From NCBI GenBank assembly GCA_946407015.1, contig CAMJML010000001.1, positions 496,001-560,000 of the forward strand: 64,000 nt of DNA, written 5' to 3'. The DNA comes from an uncultured Selenomonadales bacterium (GTDB taxonomy: Bacteria; Bacillota; Negativicutes; DSM-1736; Dendrosporobacteraceae). The notes below the pieces were generated by a model. The model had not been told where the DNA came from, ran no database searches, and worked only from the letters and a program-made list of their open reading frames with translations. Below are positions 63,906 to 64,000 of the stretch, piece after piece; positions within the stretch are counted from its first letter, which is position 1, and the number at the start of each line of letters is the position of its first letter. Position numbers and translations under genes: made by a program.

Positions 63906-64000
63906 ATGTTATCGGCGACTGAAATACAAAAAATTATACCTCATCGGTATCCATTTTTATTGGTGGATAGAATCATTGAATTAGAACCCATGAAACGGGC
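63906..64000 (+). CDS. fabZ: 3-hydroxyacyl-ACP dehydratase FabZ, N-terminal part (cut by window edge)
   Basis: This is the first 31 codons of FabZ, the hot-dog-fold dehydratase of fatty acid synthesis. [19 protein letters not shown] includes the catalytic-region His. The ATG at 63906 lies about 14 nt after GAGGGAG; TTG 63894 is in frame but too close to it. The order lpxC-fabZ is usual in diderm Firmicutes and elsewhere. lpxA is expected next, beyond the window. Confidence 0.92.
   Translation, partial: MLSATEIQKIIPHRYPFLLVDRIIELEPMKR

Overview
The window reads as chromosomal DNA of an endospore-forming bacterium with two membranes, most likely a Negativicutes member close to Sporomusaceae (Sporomusa, Pelosinus and relatives). 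The evidence is the mix of gene sets. A Firmicutes-type backbone (atpZIBEFHAGDC, ywmB, murA, spoIID, spoIIQ, spoIIID, mbl, flgF/flgG) has the gene order known from Bacillus subtilis. It runs straight into Gram-negative envelope genes (flgH and flgI for the L and P rings, mlaEFD, tolC, tamB, bamA, three ompH/skp-like genes, lpxD, a lipid A acyltransferase, lpxC, fabZ). The taxon is inferred from this content and order, not from a database match.

Layout. 1-695 (minus strand): feoB (cut by the window edge) and feoA. 877-7697: a promoter and cobalamin riboswitch lead into an exported CbiK-type chelatase, cbiL, a BtuFCD-type corrinoid/metallophore importer and an ABC-2 exporter pair. 7919-8386: dCMP deaminase. 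8505-11542: a second ferrous-iron operon (feoA, feoB and a Cys-rich small membrane protein) behind a promoter carrying Fur-box-like palindromes. 11579-13284: overlapping diguanylate cyclase and HD-GYP genes. 13392-15812: a SIR2-like protein with Cys pairs and a duplicated MazG-like protein. 15980-18276: TagO/WecA-type transferase and UDP-GlcNAc 2-epimerase. 18641-25831: complete F1Fo ATP synthase operon. 25954-30640: ywmB, murA and the sporulation genes. 30886-36841: mbl and flagellar rod and ring genes. 36904-40468: secreted NAGPA protein, small barrel-sandwich protein and a SpoIVB-like S55 protein. 40749-64000: the outer-membrane block.

How the parts fit. The outer-membrane block covers phospholipid trafficking (MlaEFD, TamB), efflux (TolC), beta-barrel assembly (BamA with periplasmic Skp/OmpH-like chaperones) and lipid A synthesis (LpxD, acyltransferase, LpxC, FabZ). 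Embedded in it are genes I cannot assign: a sigma factor followed by a single-span membrane protein, a BamA-neighbour predicted outer-membrane protein, and an ABC ATPase with a 787-residue partner built as one membrane span, a large external domain and three more spans. That ABC pair is the best candidate here for an undescribed envelope system.

A family of intergenic repeats recurs about nine times (arms resembling CCGCAGAGGACACAGAGG, often around a GCGCGATnnATCGCGC core). No tRNA, rRNA, CRISPR array, transposase or prophage gene was seen. Promoters, terminators and operators were found by eye and none is experimentally supported.
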